Source: Vespula vulgaris
Lineage: Eukaryota; Arthropoda; Insecta; Hymenoptera; Vespidae
Direction of reading: 5' to 3'
Length of the DNA stretch: 64,000 nucleotides
Assembly (NCBI RefSeq): GCF_905475345.1
Contig: NC_066589.1
Coordinates: 2,847,501-2,911,500, forward strand
Shown one piece after another: positions 1-12,703 of the stretch; position 1 is the stretch's first letter; the number at the start of each line of letters is the position of its first letter. The translations under genes and the position numbers were made by a program. The notes below the pieces were generated by a model. That model was not told the origin of the DNA. It saw nothing but the letters and a program-made list of their open reading frames with translations, and ran no database searches.

Positions 1-3000
1 AACAAAAATGAAGATGATTATGTGAAAGAAAATGACAAAACTGATTATAATGATAAAGAAACGATGAAAATGATGACGTACGGAAAAAAAGAAAGAAAAA
101 CAAGAGAAGAAAAGGGTAAGAACAAAAAAAAAGTAAAATAAAAAACTTTTTAAGAAAAAAGAAATGAGAAATGGTAGCGACGTAGGTGTGGCGTAAGCTA
201 TAACGAATGCTGTAGTAGAGTCTAATGAAGGAACGCGAAGAATGAGCACATAGTTCAGTCGATGCTTCCTAACTGTAAACGTATAGAATCCAGTTAATCA
301 TACGTAGTATGACATACAAAAGTAATATTTTAAATATCGAATGATATGCATGAATAAAAAAAATAAGAACGTTCGTTGATTAATGTAAAAATAAATCAAA
401 AAAAAAAAATAAAAATAAAAAAAAGAAAAGTATACAAAAAATATAAAATTTGAATATGAAGATCAATCTTAATTTATCAACTTTACTACTAATTTATAAC
501 GTAAGTTTGTATATATACAAAAAAAGATGTAAATTTAATGATGTATTCATTCAGTCATGAATGAATAGATCGAAATGATGAAAATGAAAAAAAAAAAAAT
601 GAAAGAACTCGATTCAATGTGACGTGATCCCGTGTAACTCTTTACTGTCCCAGTTTGTCGATCTAGTCGAGTCATTCCTATGATCGAAAAATCAACTGGC
701 AATACATGCGCGTGCGTGTAAGGACATTCGTGTGTGCGTTTTTGTGTATTCATGTATTCACCTCGAGTAAAAGTGCGAGAAGTTTAAAGAGTAGGTGACA
801 AAGGGAGTAGAAGGGAAAAATTGAGAATATAGCTGGGTAAGTGTGCGAAGGATAGTCGAACGATGCCAATGGAGGCCGGCGATCTAACAGGCAGGAAGCT
901 GCCGAGTGTAACGGTACACTCGGACCCTGACTACTTTGTAGCGATGCAAAGCCTTCTCGCATCGTCGATCGTTTCACGTCGTCGGTAAATATAGGCAAAC
1001 GCGTCTCTTACCCCTTACTCTTCCTTCCCCCTTGTGGAAAGTTTCTTTTTCATCGAACTAACACGATCCGTTATCGGTATCTGCATTATCCAACGATTAA
1101 TCGAGAAATTTCAATTCTCTTCTTCCTTCATTAGTTCAATATTTAAAAATAGGAAAAAAATATATATATAGAAAATTATATAATTAATAAAATTAGGTAT
1201 ATAATGAATTGTGTAGATTTTTTTTTATTTTGTTTAATACCTATATAACTATATACTAAATATTTTTTCTTTAACGCGAATAAAGTTTTAAAGTTTTCTT
1301 TTTTTCAAGTACTTATGAAATTAACAAAAAATATGTGGTCAAAGTAGGTCGGTATAGTTCTAGTATTATTAATTATCATCTTAAATGTACTGTAAATACA
1401 TTTCAATTCATTGTAAAACAAGAGATTCAAAATCCATAATTTTTACGGGTTTAATAGTTCTAATGTTAATTATACAGGATAAGGAATCTAAATGAGAATA
1501 CCTGATTATTTTGTATTCTTTATTAATAAACGAAATGTGTTCTTAACAAAAACTGATTTCAAGAAAAAATCTTTTACTACTATAATTACTATTACTATTA
1601 CATGTTTATAAAATTTTTGTTAAGAAGTATTATTGTGCATCTATAAGCATTCACATATTTTTATTTAAATACCTCACCTTGTATATAATTTTTTATCTTT
1701 ATCTGAATTTTCTTTAATCATCTATTATTTACAACTTCAACTCTGTCTTAATATCTAACTCTTTGGCTGCGTCAACTTTAATAAATTCTTGTTTAATAAT
1801 GCAAATATAATTTAATTTATCTAACTGAATCAAGAAATAATCGTATTATTATTATTTGTAATTACAGTTAAAGCAATTAAATATAAATAAGAAAAGAAAA
1901 ATCATATTTAAATACGGAATTAATCCCAATAACAAAATCTCGTTCAACGTTTTCTATTTAATACCTGTTAAATAGTATTTAACGCACATGTTTACATTAT
2001 CTATTTAATATTGAAAAAATAAATTAAATTAAAAAAGATTTTTCTCTTCAAAGATTTTCTAAATTCTTTTGTAGAGTATACCTTGTTCGAGTAATTAATT
2101 AAAATCGGTAGACGATAACCATCAATCTTAATTCTATTATTTTTTTTTTCTGTTAATCAATCTTCATGAAATTTCATTCAACCTGTTATATTTTCTTTAT
2201 ATACGTGAATACGAATCGTGAACGTCATTTTTGTGCGACCAAGGATGATTCACGAGGCCTTAGTAGTTCAGACAGCAAGACAGGATATAGTGGGCATCTA
2301 TAGTTGCAGATAGAACATCGAGGATACATCTTCGAGGCACGCGCTGATGTAATGTGGGTAATGCATAATGAGGACTTTGCACATTCTTCGCACCATCGAC
2401 TCGTTCTCGTCGAGTTGGAGAAGGAAAGATTTCTCTCTGGCTTCATGGCTTAGCCTGCGAGCCTTTCCCCTTTTGCCTTTTTCAGATTGGCCACATTGCG
2501 TTCTTTCTTGGCAAGCACGTGCGTAACTATGTAACTGCATGCTCGTGTGAACGCGAAAAAGAAGAATAATATGGCAGGTTGATAATAAGAAACTAAGAAA
2601 ATTATATTATCTATATCACTTTTGTTTTTTAATTTCAATGAAATATTATAAATGTCATTTTTAAATTTATATGCTTCTTATTGTTATTTAATAGATCATT
2701 AGATCCGTAAGAATTTCTCATTTTACATTACTGTTAGTTCTGATAGTAACGAACCGAAGCTACGTAGAGAGATCGAATAGAATAAATGAAAAAGAGGAGG
2801 GAGAGAGAGAGAGAGAGAGAACGTGAGAAGAGAATAGGTATTTATAAGCGGTGAAGCGAGCAGTGGGATAAACGTGGATCAACGGTACTTCTTGGAAGAA
2901 AATTATACGTAGCCAGTGCCGATTACACGATCGACGGTGCCTTGCACAATTAGTAGAGACCAGTATTTTATTGGCTATGCGTTGAAATTAATTAAATAAT

Positions 3001-3194
3001 CGCTGTAACGTCTGGCGAAGTTATTCTATTAGAAGCAGGAGATCTAATTAGCCATCCTTTAAAATGGAATTTATTAACAAATTTAATAAATATTTATCAT
3101 TTACAAATAGTTATTGATATTTAATATGCAATAAATAATTGTATAGAAATTACTATATCAAATAATATCTATTAATCTACATTATATTATTTAT
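1..3194. other. AT-rich flank downstream of nudel, no firm gene
   Basis: Mostly AT-rich non-coding sequence with a short GA tract at about 2797-2820. Two GC-richer islands stand out: 640-1010 (see the candidate exon at 863-984) and 2220-2560, whose open frames on either strand match nothing I recognise. A TATAAG occurs at 2843-2848 on the plus strand, but no start codon or gene follows it. Confidence 0.6.
863..984 (+). CDS. Candidate first coding exon, unproven
   Basis: An ATG (with a second in-frame ATG at 869) opens 40 codons with GC-rich third positions, ending CGTCG|GTAAAT, a possible donor. The peptide begins MPMEAGDLTGRKLPSV. It lies in a GC island within very AT-rich DNA, as real exons do here. 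No acceptor-linked continuation was found. The reverse strand is also open across the island, and no family was recognised, so this may be a promoter or chance. Confidence 0.25.
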
Positions 3195-6100
3195 TTATTT
3201 TGAATTACAAACAATGAATGCACGATAACAGGGTATCCATGGCTTCGTCAATTTTACCATTGGTTTATCGTCTCTCATTGTTAACCATGTTTTGTAATTT
3301 ACTCTGACTATATAAAAATCGTCGAAAACTGGCACCATTGCACCGGTATCATTTTGTTTGTTCGATAATTTACCAGAAACGTAACCTAATGATTTACAGA
3401 TCTCGGATGCATCGTCGTTTGTGTTTATTGGATTCGGAAAACATACCGAATGCCAAATACCAAAACTTCTCTGGATTAATTCTCCGATATTGGTCCTATA
3501 AAATAATATTTCATTCAATTAAAAATTTACAATGAATAAATTAATTTTATTTCAAGATGAAGGATGATAAATAATCAAATGATAATCAAAGATTTCATTG
3601 CTATGTTAAATACTCACGTATCCTTATGAAATTCTTGTATTTTTTTACATTCTGCTTCATCTTCACCGCCTGGACAATCATTTTCTTCGTCGCATACGAA
3701 TTCTTGTGGAATACATATTTCAGTACCATTGATTCTGTGAATACAATATCATCATTAAATTATATTCTTAAATATTTCCTTTATAATCCTGCAATATTTA
3801 ATTCATATATTCATTTAATTAAAATGAAAAATAAATTTATTCAAATAAGAGCTTTGATTATATAAATATTATTAATAATATATTTAAATAATTTAATTTT
3901 TTAATAAATGAGATATAATTTAATAATATAATTGTATGAATAGATTTAATTTACCCGGCACATCTGAAATTGTCATCTTTGCAAAGACACATCATTGGCG
4001 ATTCATCCGATTTATCCAAACAATTTCGTTTACCATTACAAAGACGTCCCGGTGCAGTCAATCTCAAGTAATTCGCGCAATTGCAATTGGCCATTTCGTC
4101 GCTTCTATCAGTGCAATCGAACTTTCCATCGCAAAATACACTTTTTGATACGCACTCGCCATTTTCACAACGTAACTGGGATTGAAAACATTCTGTTCGA
4201 TATAAAAAAGAGAAAATAATAATTATATTCAAATAATCATTTTATAAGTTGATCGATAGGTCTGTCGAATATTACGATTACATACTAATAGGCTTTATGT
4301 TTTTCTGACGGAGTTCCTTTAATTTTAAACAATTTTTTATGTTCTCATCGAAACCATCTCGACAGTCTGGGACCCCGTCGCAAACTCGATCATAAGGAAT
4401 ACATTGGCCAATTTTACAACGAACACCGTCGCATGTAGGCTCTTTATATGGCTGTATTTTATCTTCTGAAAAATAACAATTGTGTGAAAAATGTGTATAA
4501 TAATTTTTCGCATGAAATAAAAATCATAACACTTTCTTACCCATTGCTTGAGTAAGATATGCATTTAAATAATCAATGCTTGTTAAAACTTGCACTCGTT
4601 GAAAACTGCAAGGTGCATTTTTTTCATGAAACACTGCCGATGGATACCAGCCTTTGGCTCCGTGACAAAATATAACTCCATTCCAATCGTTTGACGTATT
4701 ATTTGTCTAATAAATGTGTACAAAAATTTGATTAATTTAAGAAAAAGAATTGAATGAGCTTTATATATATATTTTTTAATTAAAGATGAAACTCACTGTA
4801 CAGAGATTGCTCACAGCATTTACGAAACAACGATGACACTTTCGACAGTTTTTCACAACTGGTCTCAAAAATACGGAATGAATTGTTAATTCGTTGTCCG
4901 TACCGACTGCCATACAATTGTCCTTACTATTTGGTGGGTAAATTCTAAAAAACACAATATGATTTATAATAAATGTATAACATTAATTGTTATTTAATAT
5001 TAATAATTTATACGAACTTTTTCTCAAGGAACAGTGCTTGAACATGACGCGTCATATTGATTGATGTCTTCAAATGTATAAGAGATGCACCTGTGTCGTT
5101 TAAAATTTTGATTTCGTCTACAGTTGATACTTGTTGATGAGGCCCATCCGCGTAAAGGAACGACGGAGAATAACCCAACAATACGGTTGTGTAGTTTTCT
5201 GATAATCTACATTATTATTGTTTTATTTATATATAATTCAATTAAAAACAACTAAACTTATTGTATATTTACTTGAATTTTATAAATGAAATATCTGATT
5301 GATCTTTTAAAAATAAACATACCTGATATTTTTGGTACATGTTGAACTAGATAATAGCCAATTTGGTTCTAAAAGAATTGCTGAACAACGATAAAAACCA
5401 TCGACGAAGACTGCAGCTAACCACGGCCAGATATAAGTACGACTTCCGGTTTTCGGATCGACAAGCAAGTGTACATTTGCACTGCTGCTTGGAACCGGTC
5501 TACAATGAATGTAAAGACCTAGACACGTAGATAGTACCTCGCTAGGAGCGACGTACGTCGGCATAGACCGGTAATAAGTCGTGTTGGTTCCGTTTATATA
5601 TTTCAATTCTAGATTCATGTTCAATACTGGTACCTCTTCAACCTTATCAACGTTTCTATGAAAATTAATCTTGTTAAATCGATTAAAAATTGTATTCACT
5701 CGTTTCTTCATTTCTACTTACTGGAATCCAAAATATTCGCACATATTATTAGCGATAAATACAGATGATGATTGATTACGGACTGTTATAGAATGATGAC
5801 AAGTTGGATACCATTTTTCATTTTGATTTCTGGTGAGGACACCCTCGATATTTAAAATTGGACGTCCATCATTATCCATATTCACGTACTCACCATTACT
5901 TAAGATGACTAAGAAAATTAGAAAGAAAAATGTTATGATCACTGAGAAATCATAAAATTTTGTGATTCTTTAATTGAAACTCACAACAATCCAATTCGTC
6001 CTCCTTTAAAGGACAATCGTATTTCGCATCGCATTTTTTTGACAAGGGTATACACGTTTTACTTCTAGTACAAAGAAACTGATCGTCCGAACATATCTCT

Positions 6101-9100
6101 GAAAGATCCAATTTTTTGGATAAGTATAGAATATATATGAAAGTAAATTAAAGAAACTTAAAAGAATTTTACTGCAATCATTTTCGTCAGTTTTATCTTC
6201 ACAATCTACGTATCCATCACATATTGCTTCTGGTCGGTATTGAGATAAAGTTTCTTTGCATGTACAATTAAGTTCATCTGTTCCATCCTCGCAATCGATT
6301 ATTTTGTCACATCGTTTACTTATATGTATGCTTTGAAGTAATCTGTAAATTAAATTTTGTACTGTTCATTGATTTTCTAAATTTATTTATGTAAATATAG
6401 AATATTGCGCCTGAAAATATAAAACAGTTTTTACTTTGTCGATAATGTTGCTTACAAGTACCATCTATCAATAAGAAACTTTTTTTAGCCCCTAAGATAA
6501 GATAATATATATGCAGGTTTGTGAATGTTAGCGATTGCATTAAGGGGCTTGAAAAAAGTCTCTCGAACTTGAAAACAATATTATCAATCATTTACGTAGT
6601 GGAATCTACAGGCTGAACATCTATATTAATTACAAACAATTGATCAATACATATTACTGATTAATTTCTTAAATCAAGTAATAATAAAATTGATTATAAT
6701 GCACCGAATAATTTCGTTGTTTTTTGAAAATGATATAAAACATAAATTATTTTTATTATTGCAACTTTATATAAATTTATTACGCATACGTACAGTTGGC
6801 ATGTAAATACGAAAGAAACAGGATTCTCTGTGTTTGCTGAGATAGAAGTTAGTTCTATGTTTTTTATAGTTGACGAGGAAGTTTCAGAAATATCAGTATA
6901 TGCACTAGTTTCCGACGATGACCATAAAATATTTTCCGTAGTGCAAGGAGCATCTGTAAAGAAACAAATCATAAAACGACATCAATTCTATTTTTATAAT
7001 ATAATATATCTACCTAGATTAAATTATTCATTAAATTATACAAAATATTTCATTTCAATGGGAATACTTGCATATCTTATGCCGTGATATATATCTAACA
7101 AAAAATGACGTTTAAGGATAAATTTTAACATCTTTTTAAAAGTTGTAATTTTTTACTTTTATATTTTTACCTGTATCTGAACTGTCAATCGTGGTTTCAT
7201 TCATATTGGATATATCAGTAACAACATTGTAATATGTATCATTATACATAATATATTCATTATGAGATTTGTTTTCGGATTCTTTGAATAATTGAAAATC
7301 AGTAAAATCGTTACAGTTTTCTTCATCTTCGCCATATAAACAGTGTATCGTTCGATCGCAACGTTGGTTATTTGGCAAGCACTTTCCATCGTGACAATTA
7401 AAACCAGGACATTTTCTTAGAGGATAACCTTTCCTACGAATTGTCGATCGTCCTCCTACGTAATGAAATCGATCGAGTTAATAGTAATACATTCATATAT
7501 AGCAGTATAAAAAAATTTACCAGAAATTTGGTTGATCCAATCGACGAAATAGCTAACTTTTGTATAAACACCAGGTTTTCCTGGACGACCACAACCTTCA
7601 CCATGGCTAACTATACCAGCTACGTAATAAGACAAGTCCACGGATGGATTCCTAAAAATAATAAAAATATGTAATCAATTATACATTTCGTTTTTTTTTA
7701 TTTTTCATACTATATATGACTATTTAATTATTCATAAATAATATATCGTACATGCATAATAAAGGACCACCACTATCTCCTTGACAAGCATCTCGACCAC
7801 CTTCTGGATATCCAGCACAAATCTCAGTTATATTGTCATATTCAACATCAGTACATTGTGACAAAATAGGTACTGCAACTTCTCTCAATTGATCAGCTGT
7901 ATATAATATTAAAATTGATTTATAATATTGCAAAATTTAATACCCATTGATATAAGTAATTCTAATGAACAAAAGAGAGAGGAAGAAGGAGAGAGAATCT
8001 TACTGTCAGGACCTCGTTCCATCCAAGCACCCCAACCCATAACCACACACATTGTATCAACGGATGGCACTTGTTCCCAAATCGAACCCAGTATATTTTT
8101 ATTTGGAAAACATGCAGGACGAACCCATCGATTAAAATGGAGTGGGGCATCTAACATTACCATCCCAATATCATTTCTCATCATATAAGGATCATAGTTA
8201 GGATGTATTACGATACTTTTTGCGATTCTATTTTGTGTCATAGGTGAGAACGATAAACGTCGTAATACGCCAGCTTGTATTTCATAGTAGTGATTAGCTC
8301 TAAATAAAGGATTAAAAAATTTATAGATACTTTCAAAAAGATTTCAATTATATAACGATGAGAAATATATTTGAAAAAGTCTTACTGAAGGAGACAATGA
8401 GCAGCAGTGATTATCCAATATTCATTTAAAATAACACCACCACAATGAAAATTGCCATCCCTGTACATAGCAATCAAAAAGGGCCAAGCTTCTGGTTCAC
8501 TAGCACGACCTCCAACTATTCCTAGGATCGTATCAAATTCTTCGTTAAGCTTTGTAACTACTTCTCCATTCGATTCTGTCGAATTTCTTGATAATTTAGC
8601 CTGGTTGATCTTAAAATTATTTCTTATTTTATCTTGTTCAGAAAGATAAGAATTATACTCTTGAGATTGATGTGTTGCACCACAAGGGTAAGGTGGACAT
8701 TTAACATACACTGTGCTCGTGCAAGTATCGATTATTTCAACCTTGTTATTTGTTATTGTCAAAAAGGACCCCTTAAAACCGCTCCAAGGTATTGTACGAA
8801 TTTCAATTTTCGGTTTATCACTGTAATCAGTAAGTAAAATATAAATACATACATACGTACATATCCTTTGACGAACAATAAACAATCTTATATTTTTTTT
8901 TTCTTGAACTCGCATAAACATACATTTTTTTCAATCTTAATTCACTCCTACAAGCTTCTTCAGCCAAAGACGTTTCTTCCGAACAAACTGGATACCATTT
9001 GCCTTCGTAATTTTTGTGTAGATAACCCTCAGTATATCCAACCACGTTAATCTGAAATAATAATCAATTAACTTCACAAAATCTATCATGCGTATCATAG

Positions 9101-11269
9101 AAAAATAACATCGTTAAATTAAAAGACGTACATCTGTACTTTTGGCATGTGTTGGTAATAGTAAACTACAATCCTCTTCGTCTTTTCCATTTAGACACTG
9201 TGGAGATCCGTCACAACGTTTAGAAAAAGGTACACATCTATGATCTATGTTTCCGTATTTGGAATTAAAACAACTAAATGAATCTTTTGGACAATCTACA
9301 AAAATTTTTTAAAAATTTTTTGTATTAAAAAAAAATCAATAAGATTCGTACTCCTCATCGACAAAATTTCATTTTCAATAATAAATACCATAACATTCCA
9401 TTTCGTCTTCAGCATTAGGACAATCGACATATCCATCGCATAATCGATTTTTCGCTATTCTGTCTTTACAGCTGCAATTCTTTTCATCGCTACCGTCGAA
9501 ACAATCAACTTGTCCGTCGCATAATTTTAATTTCGAGATACATTGATTGTTTTGAACACATAGAAATGCATTTACTGGACAACGTAAAGATTCATAATTT
9601 TCTGTAAGATAAACAAATATTATTACAATATATTGTATTAATACATTGAATTTATTTCTAAAGACAATCAATATATCAAGTTTATAATTGTTACCTATTT
9701 TCTTTCCTACATGTCTAAAATCTGGTACACTTGGAATATTTGAGGAATGAAACGACGGTGCTGGCAAATATGTGCAATAATATTGTAATAATCTACTAGA
9801 TCCAGCCGGGGAAACTTTTTGATTTGGCATAGATAACCAAGGAACAACGTTCTCAGGAGGAGGAAGTAATTGTACATTTTGAGCTTGAATTTGTAAGAAA
9901 TTTGGTTGAGACGGATTTGATGATTGTAAATTTCCAGAAGATGGTATAGTCTGTTGAGGAATTTGAGGATAAGGACCAGATGGATAGGATGTTGGAAAGA
10001 TAGGTGAATTTAGATCATTAGACTGAGGAGATTGAGGTACGCCATAAAAACATGTAGGATATGGCATCCAAGTATACGTTGGCTTTAAATCAACTTGACT
10101 CGCTTGTTGCATAACTTCAGCAGTGGGTAAAATTATTTGAGAACTTGACGATGATAGTTTAGATCCATAATCAATCGATCTCTCGTTAACTGTATCCGTT
10201 GATTCTTTAGCAATTGTCCTTATAATGTTATCGACCATTTGACGTGTATGATCTCTTTTAACTTGACCAATCGACGTCTTTGTTACAGGATCTGGCGTCA
10301 AATTCACAGTTGCAATATCGTCGGCTTCTCCTTTTTCATCTATACTCATTGAATCTAAATCAATCGTATCGTGTTTACCATCTAACAAATTAATAACAAT
10401 TTGAATATTCTCATCTTCGTCTTGTAAAGACATATCATTATTTTCGTTGCTCATTGGATCAAACTCGTAACTTTCAGCTGTCATATTTTTACACTCTAAA
10501 CATCTTATTATTTCCAGAAACTTTGAATTTTTATTTTCTAGATCGTTTAGATCGAAGCCTATATTTTCGAAGAAATTCGACAAAGAATGTTTAGTGTTTG
10601 TGAGTATTTCAAGAAATTTGTTTACCGATTCGCAGTTACTCGCTGTTTCTTGACAATTTTCAAACGATATTTTTGTTTCGCGTTTAAAACGCTTTTTAAT
10701 TTGATCGTCAGGAAAGAAGGAATATATCATTTCCAGTGTATCTTTGTTAAAATTTTTGAAATCGATGTCAGAAGTTTGATTTTCATTAATTCTTTCTTGA
10801 ATAAATTTAATCGGCGTTTCCGTTTTATCGACGATATAATCATGCTCGATATGAATCTTTTGATACGCAGGATCTGCTGAAATATCAATACATTCTTAAA
10901 TTAATTGTAAATGCTTTGATGAATTCAAATATCATGAAAAATATTTTTTTTACCTGTATCTAAAGACACGATGTAAATTATTGAGACGAAGACACATATT
11001 ATCAGAATCATAAAAAGAAGTACAGTTGTAAACATCTTTTTCGAACGTTCTAATGTATTCAAACGTATGAAAGGAATGTAAATACATCGATTGGAATTAT
11101 CTAATGTTTAGAAGTAAAATTGATTATCAAGTATAATTTATATATTTCTATAAAAATTCAGCTTACCTTTTATTACGGTTGTTACTAGACTCTCGCAACA
11201 ATATTGCCGATCGATTGGAATATTTTGTAATTTTGTAGGAAAATCTTGCTGTTTATCACTTTCATCCAT
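3195..11269 (-). CDS. ndl: Nudel-type modular serine protease, complete, 23 coding exons
   Basis: Nudel is a maternal eggshell serine protease that acts early in the dorsoventral cascade and in vitelline membrane cross-linking (known from Drosophila). Exons in order: 11167-11269, 10954-11049, 9695-10876, 9389-9601, 9132-9295, 8924-9051, 8386-8820, 8004-8299, 7752-7896, 7521-7651, 7171-7455, 6794-6953, 6173-6342, 5985-6098, 5722-5908, 5323-5655, 5018-5206, 4797-4944, 4541-4706, 4286-4465, 3955-4192, 3618-3734, 3195-3495. They total 5481 nt (1826 aa plus stop) and all phases agree. An in-frame TAG lies upstream of the ATG. Residues 43-61 form a hydrophobic anchor; residues 67-460 are Ser/Pro/Gln-rich. 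LDLa repeats at about 467-575 precede a scavenger-receptor-like segment (590-630) and a trypsin-like domain from IVGG at 730, with triad H770, D817, S914 (GDSGGP) and a trypsin-type Asp pocket. A second LDLa-SR-protease module (about 975-1550) has lost its catalytic residues. LDLa repeats and a C-terminal SR-like segment end the protein. Shorter than the ~2600-aa fly protein. One donor (intron after exon 17) is the weak GTTCGT; phase forces it. Confidence 0.95.
4541..5655 (-). other. ndl: Second, catalytically dead protease-like domain of Nudel
   Basis: Exons 5323-5655, 5018-5206, 4797-4944 and 4541-4706 keep the serine-protease outline: WPWLAAVFVDGFYRCSA, then LSSSTC where TAAHC is expected, an NDTGASLIHL strand, and NDWNGVIFC where GDSGGPLLC is expected. 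The catalytic His is therefore Thr and the Ser is Trp. The Asp is probably Gly, depending on alignment. Fly Nudel also carries a second, degenerate protease domain, so this looks like an ancestral trait rather than recent decay. A scaffolding or substrate-binding role is inference. Confidence 0.85.
6431..6590. mobile_element. Small inverted-repeat element (MITE-like), copy 1
   Basis: About 160 bp inside the nudel intron 6343-6793. The left end reads TTACTTTGTCGATAATGTTG and the right end, read inward from the other strand, TGATTGATAATATTGTTTTC, so the termini are imperfect inverted repeats around TCGATAATGTTG. It is homologous along its length to the copy at 12531-12703. There is no coding capacity. 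A target duplication is not certain. Confidence 0.6.
7521..8520 (-). other. ndl: Catalytic trypsin-like domain of Nudel
   Basis: The domain spans four exons. The last third of exon 8386-8820 encodes IVGGRASEPEAW and TAAHC (His). Exon 8004-8299 encodes NDIGMVML (Asp). Exon 7752-7896 encodes RDACQGDSGGP (Ser, with Asp at the 189-type pocket position). Exon 7521-7651 encodes the C-terminal strands and helix (GIVSHGEGCG, ending WINQIS). All three catalytic residues are present, so an active enzyme cleaving after Arg/Lys is expected. The residue just before IVGG is Gly, not Arg or Lys. Confidence 0.93.
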
Positions 11270-12530
11270 TATTGTTAAAAAGGACCACTAGAAAATAATG
11301 CGTCGAATTAAACTTATGATGTTAATGATAGACAAAATTTTTAATTATTGATTTTTTACTTCAACATTAACTGCTTAATATAAAAACGATTTGAAAAGTA
11401 ACACGATATTATTGTATCAACTGTGATCCTTCAGCTCGATGGTTTCAAAACAGAATAAAGAAGTAATACACGGAGCAATCTATTTGAAACTTACATCGAA
11501 TGTGTCAGCGATAAGTCTTTCGAATATTTCGACATTCGATTGCGTGCAAAGGACCGACTCGATTTGCACGCATTGTTCTTATCTTTCTTGCAAAATTTGC
11601 AAAAAATAAGTGGGTAGAAATTTTTCCATTATACGTAAGCCTATCAAACGCATGGAAATTTCGAAAAGTGTAGAATGTTTGGAAAAAGGCAATTTTTATG
11701 AATTTTTTAATGATTTAAAAATAGATTATGGCTTTTAAAAAAAATTCTATGTAATAAAAATTAGATAATGATATGAGAAATAATCGTGACAAATTTCATT
11801 TAAATCAGTTTAGTAGTTTTCAAAATATCATTGGCAATGATTTGATAAATATAATTGTTAGTCAACAGCCTTTAAAATTTAAGGTACATGTAAATGCGAG
11901 AAGAATATTCTAGTTTCTGTGAAGTTTAGCGAATTCGACAAAATCGGCTATAATTTTATCAATTTTTGAAATGTTATAGTAAAATAGCAGAGAATATTCT
12001 TAAAGGATAATACTATCCAATCAAAATATTTTTGAAAAATCAACCTTTTTGAACTATCTAGGTGTATGTAACCAGTTAAAGTACTTTCAATTGAAGTTCT
12101 CCATTCCACAAGTAGCATTGAAATGTGATAACCGTGTTGCTTATTCTTTCGATTTCCTTTGGAATGTGCAGACTAGTCGATTAGTCACTTCGTGACATAG
12201 TTTTCGTTAATAAAATGCATTTGCAAGTTTAACAATACAAATGTGAACAAAGTAAGATGAAAGAAACAAGTAGAAAGAGAATAGGTTTATCTATTTAAAC
12301 ATGAAACAATTGTTAAAATTCCATATGAAATTTTAAATGTAGATTTGTGATCACGCGAAATTTATTGAAAGAAGAAAAAAAGAAAATTCATGTAATAATG
12401 ATAATCGTATAGAGATTTACCTAAGAGAAAATCGAATATCATTTGAATGTTACACAGTAATGTAATAATATAACATACATTATTCTTCAATTTTATTTTA
12501 CTTATTGTGCCTAAAAGTAGGCAACATTCC

Positions 12531-12703
12531 TTACTTTGTCGATAATGTCATTCCCTCGCATCATCTGTTAATAAAAAACTTTTTATTATTAACTGATAGT
12601 AGATAATACATTTGTATATGCTTATATGAAAAGGAACAACTATTATAAGGCTCTAAAAGATATCTTGTTAAGAGATGGCGCTTGAAAACAACATTATCGA
12701 TGG
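12531..12703. mobile_element. Small inverted-repeat element (MITE-like), copy 2
   Basis: About 173 bp upstream of nudel, in the same orientation as the copy at 6431-6590. The first 18 bp (TTACTTTGTCGATAATGT) are identical to copy 1, the right end CTTGAAAACAACATTATCGA nearly so, and the interior is alignable but diverged. The terminal inverted repeat is TCGATAATGT. Confidence 0.6.

Noticed and set aside
2225..2540. Two overlapping open frames on the minus strand in a GC-richer island
   Set aside because: Neither peptide was recognisable, both frames are open over the same DNA, and no splice or polyA context supports a gene.
5718..5942. Apparent signal peptide (MIITFFFLIFLVILS) at the start of an open frame in nudel
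   Set aside because: It is the translated polypyrimidine tract of the intron. The phase-consistent exon begins at 5908 after the TTAG acceptor.
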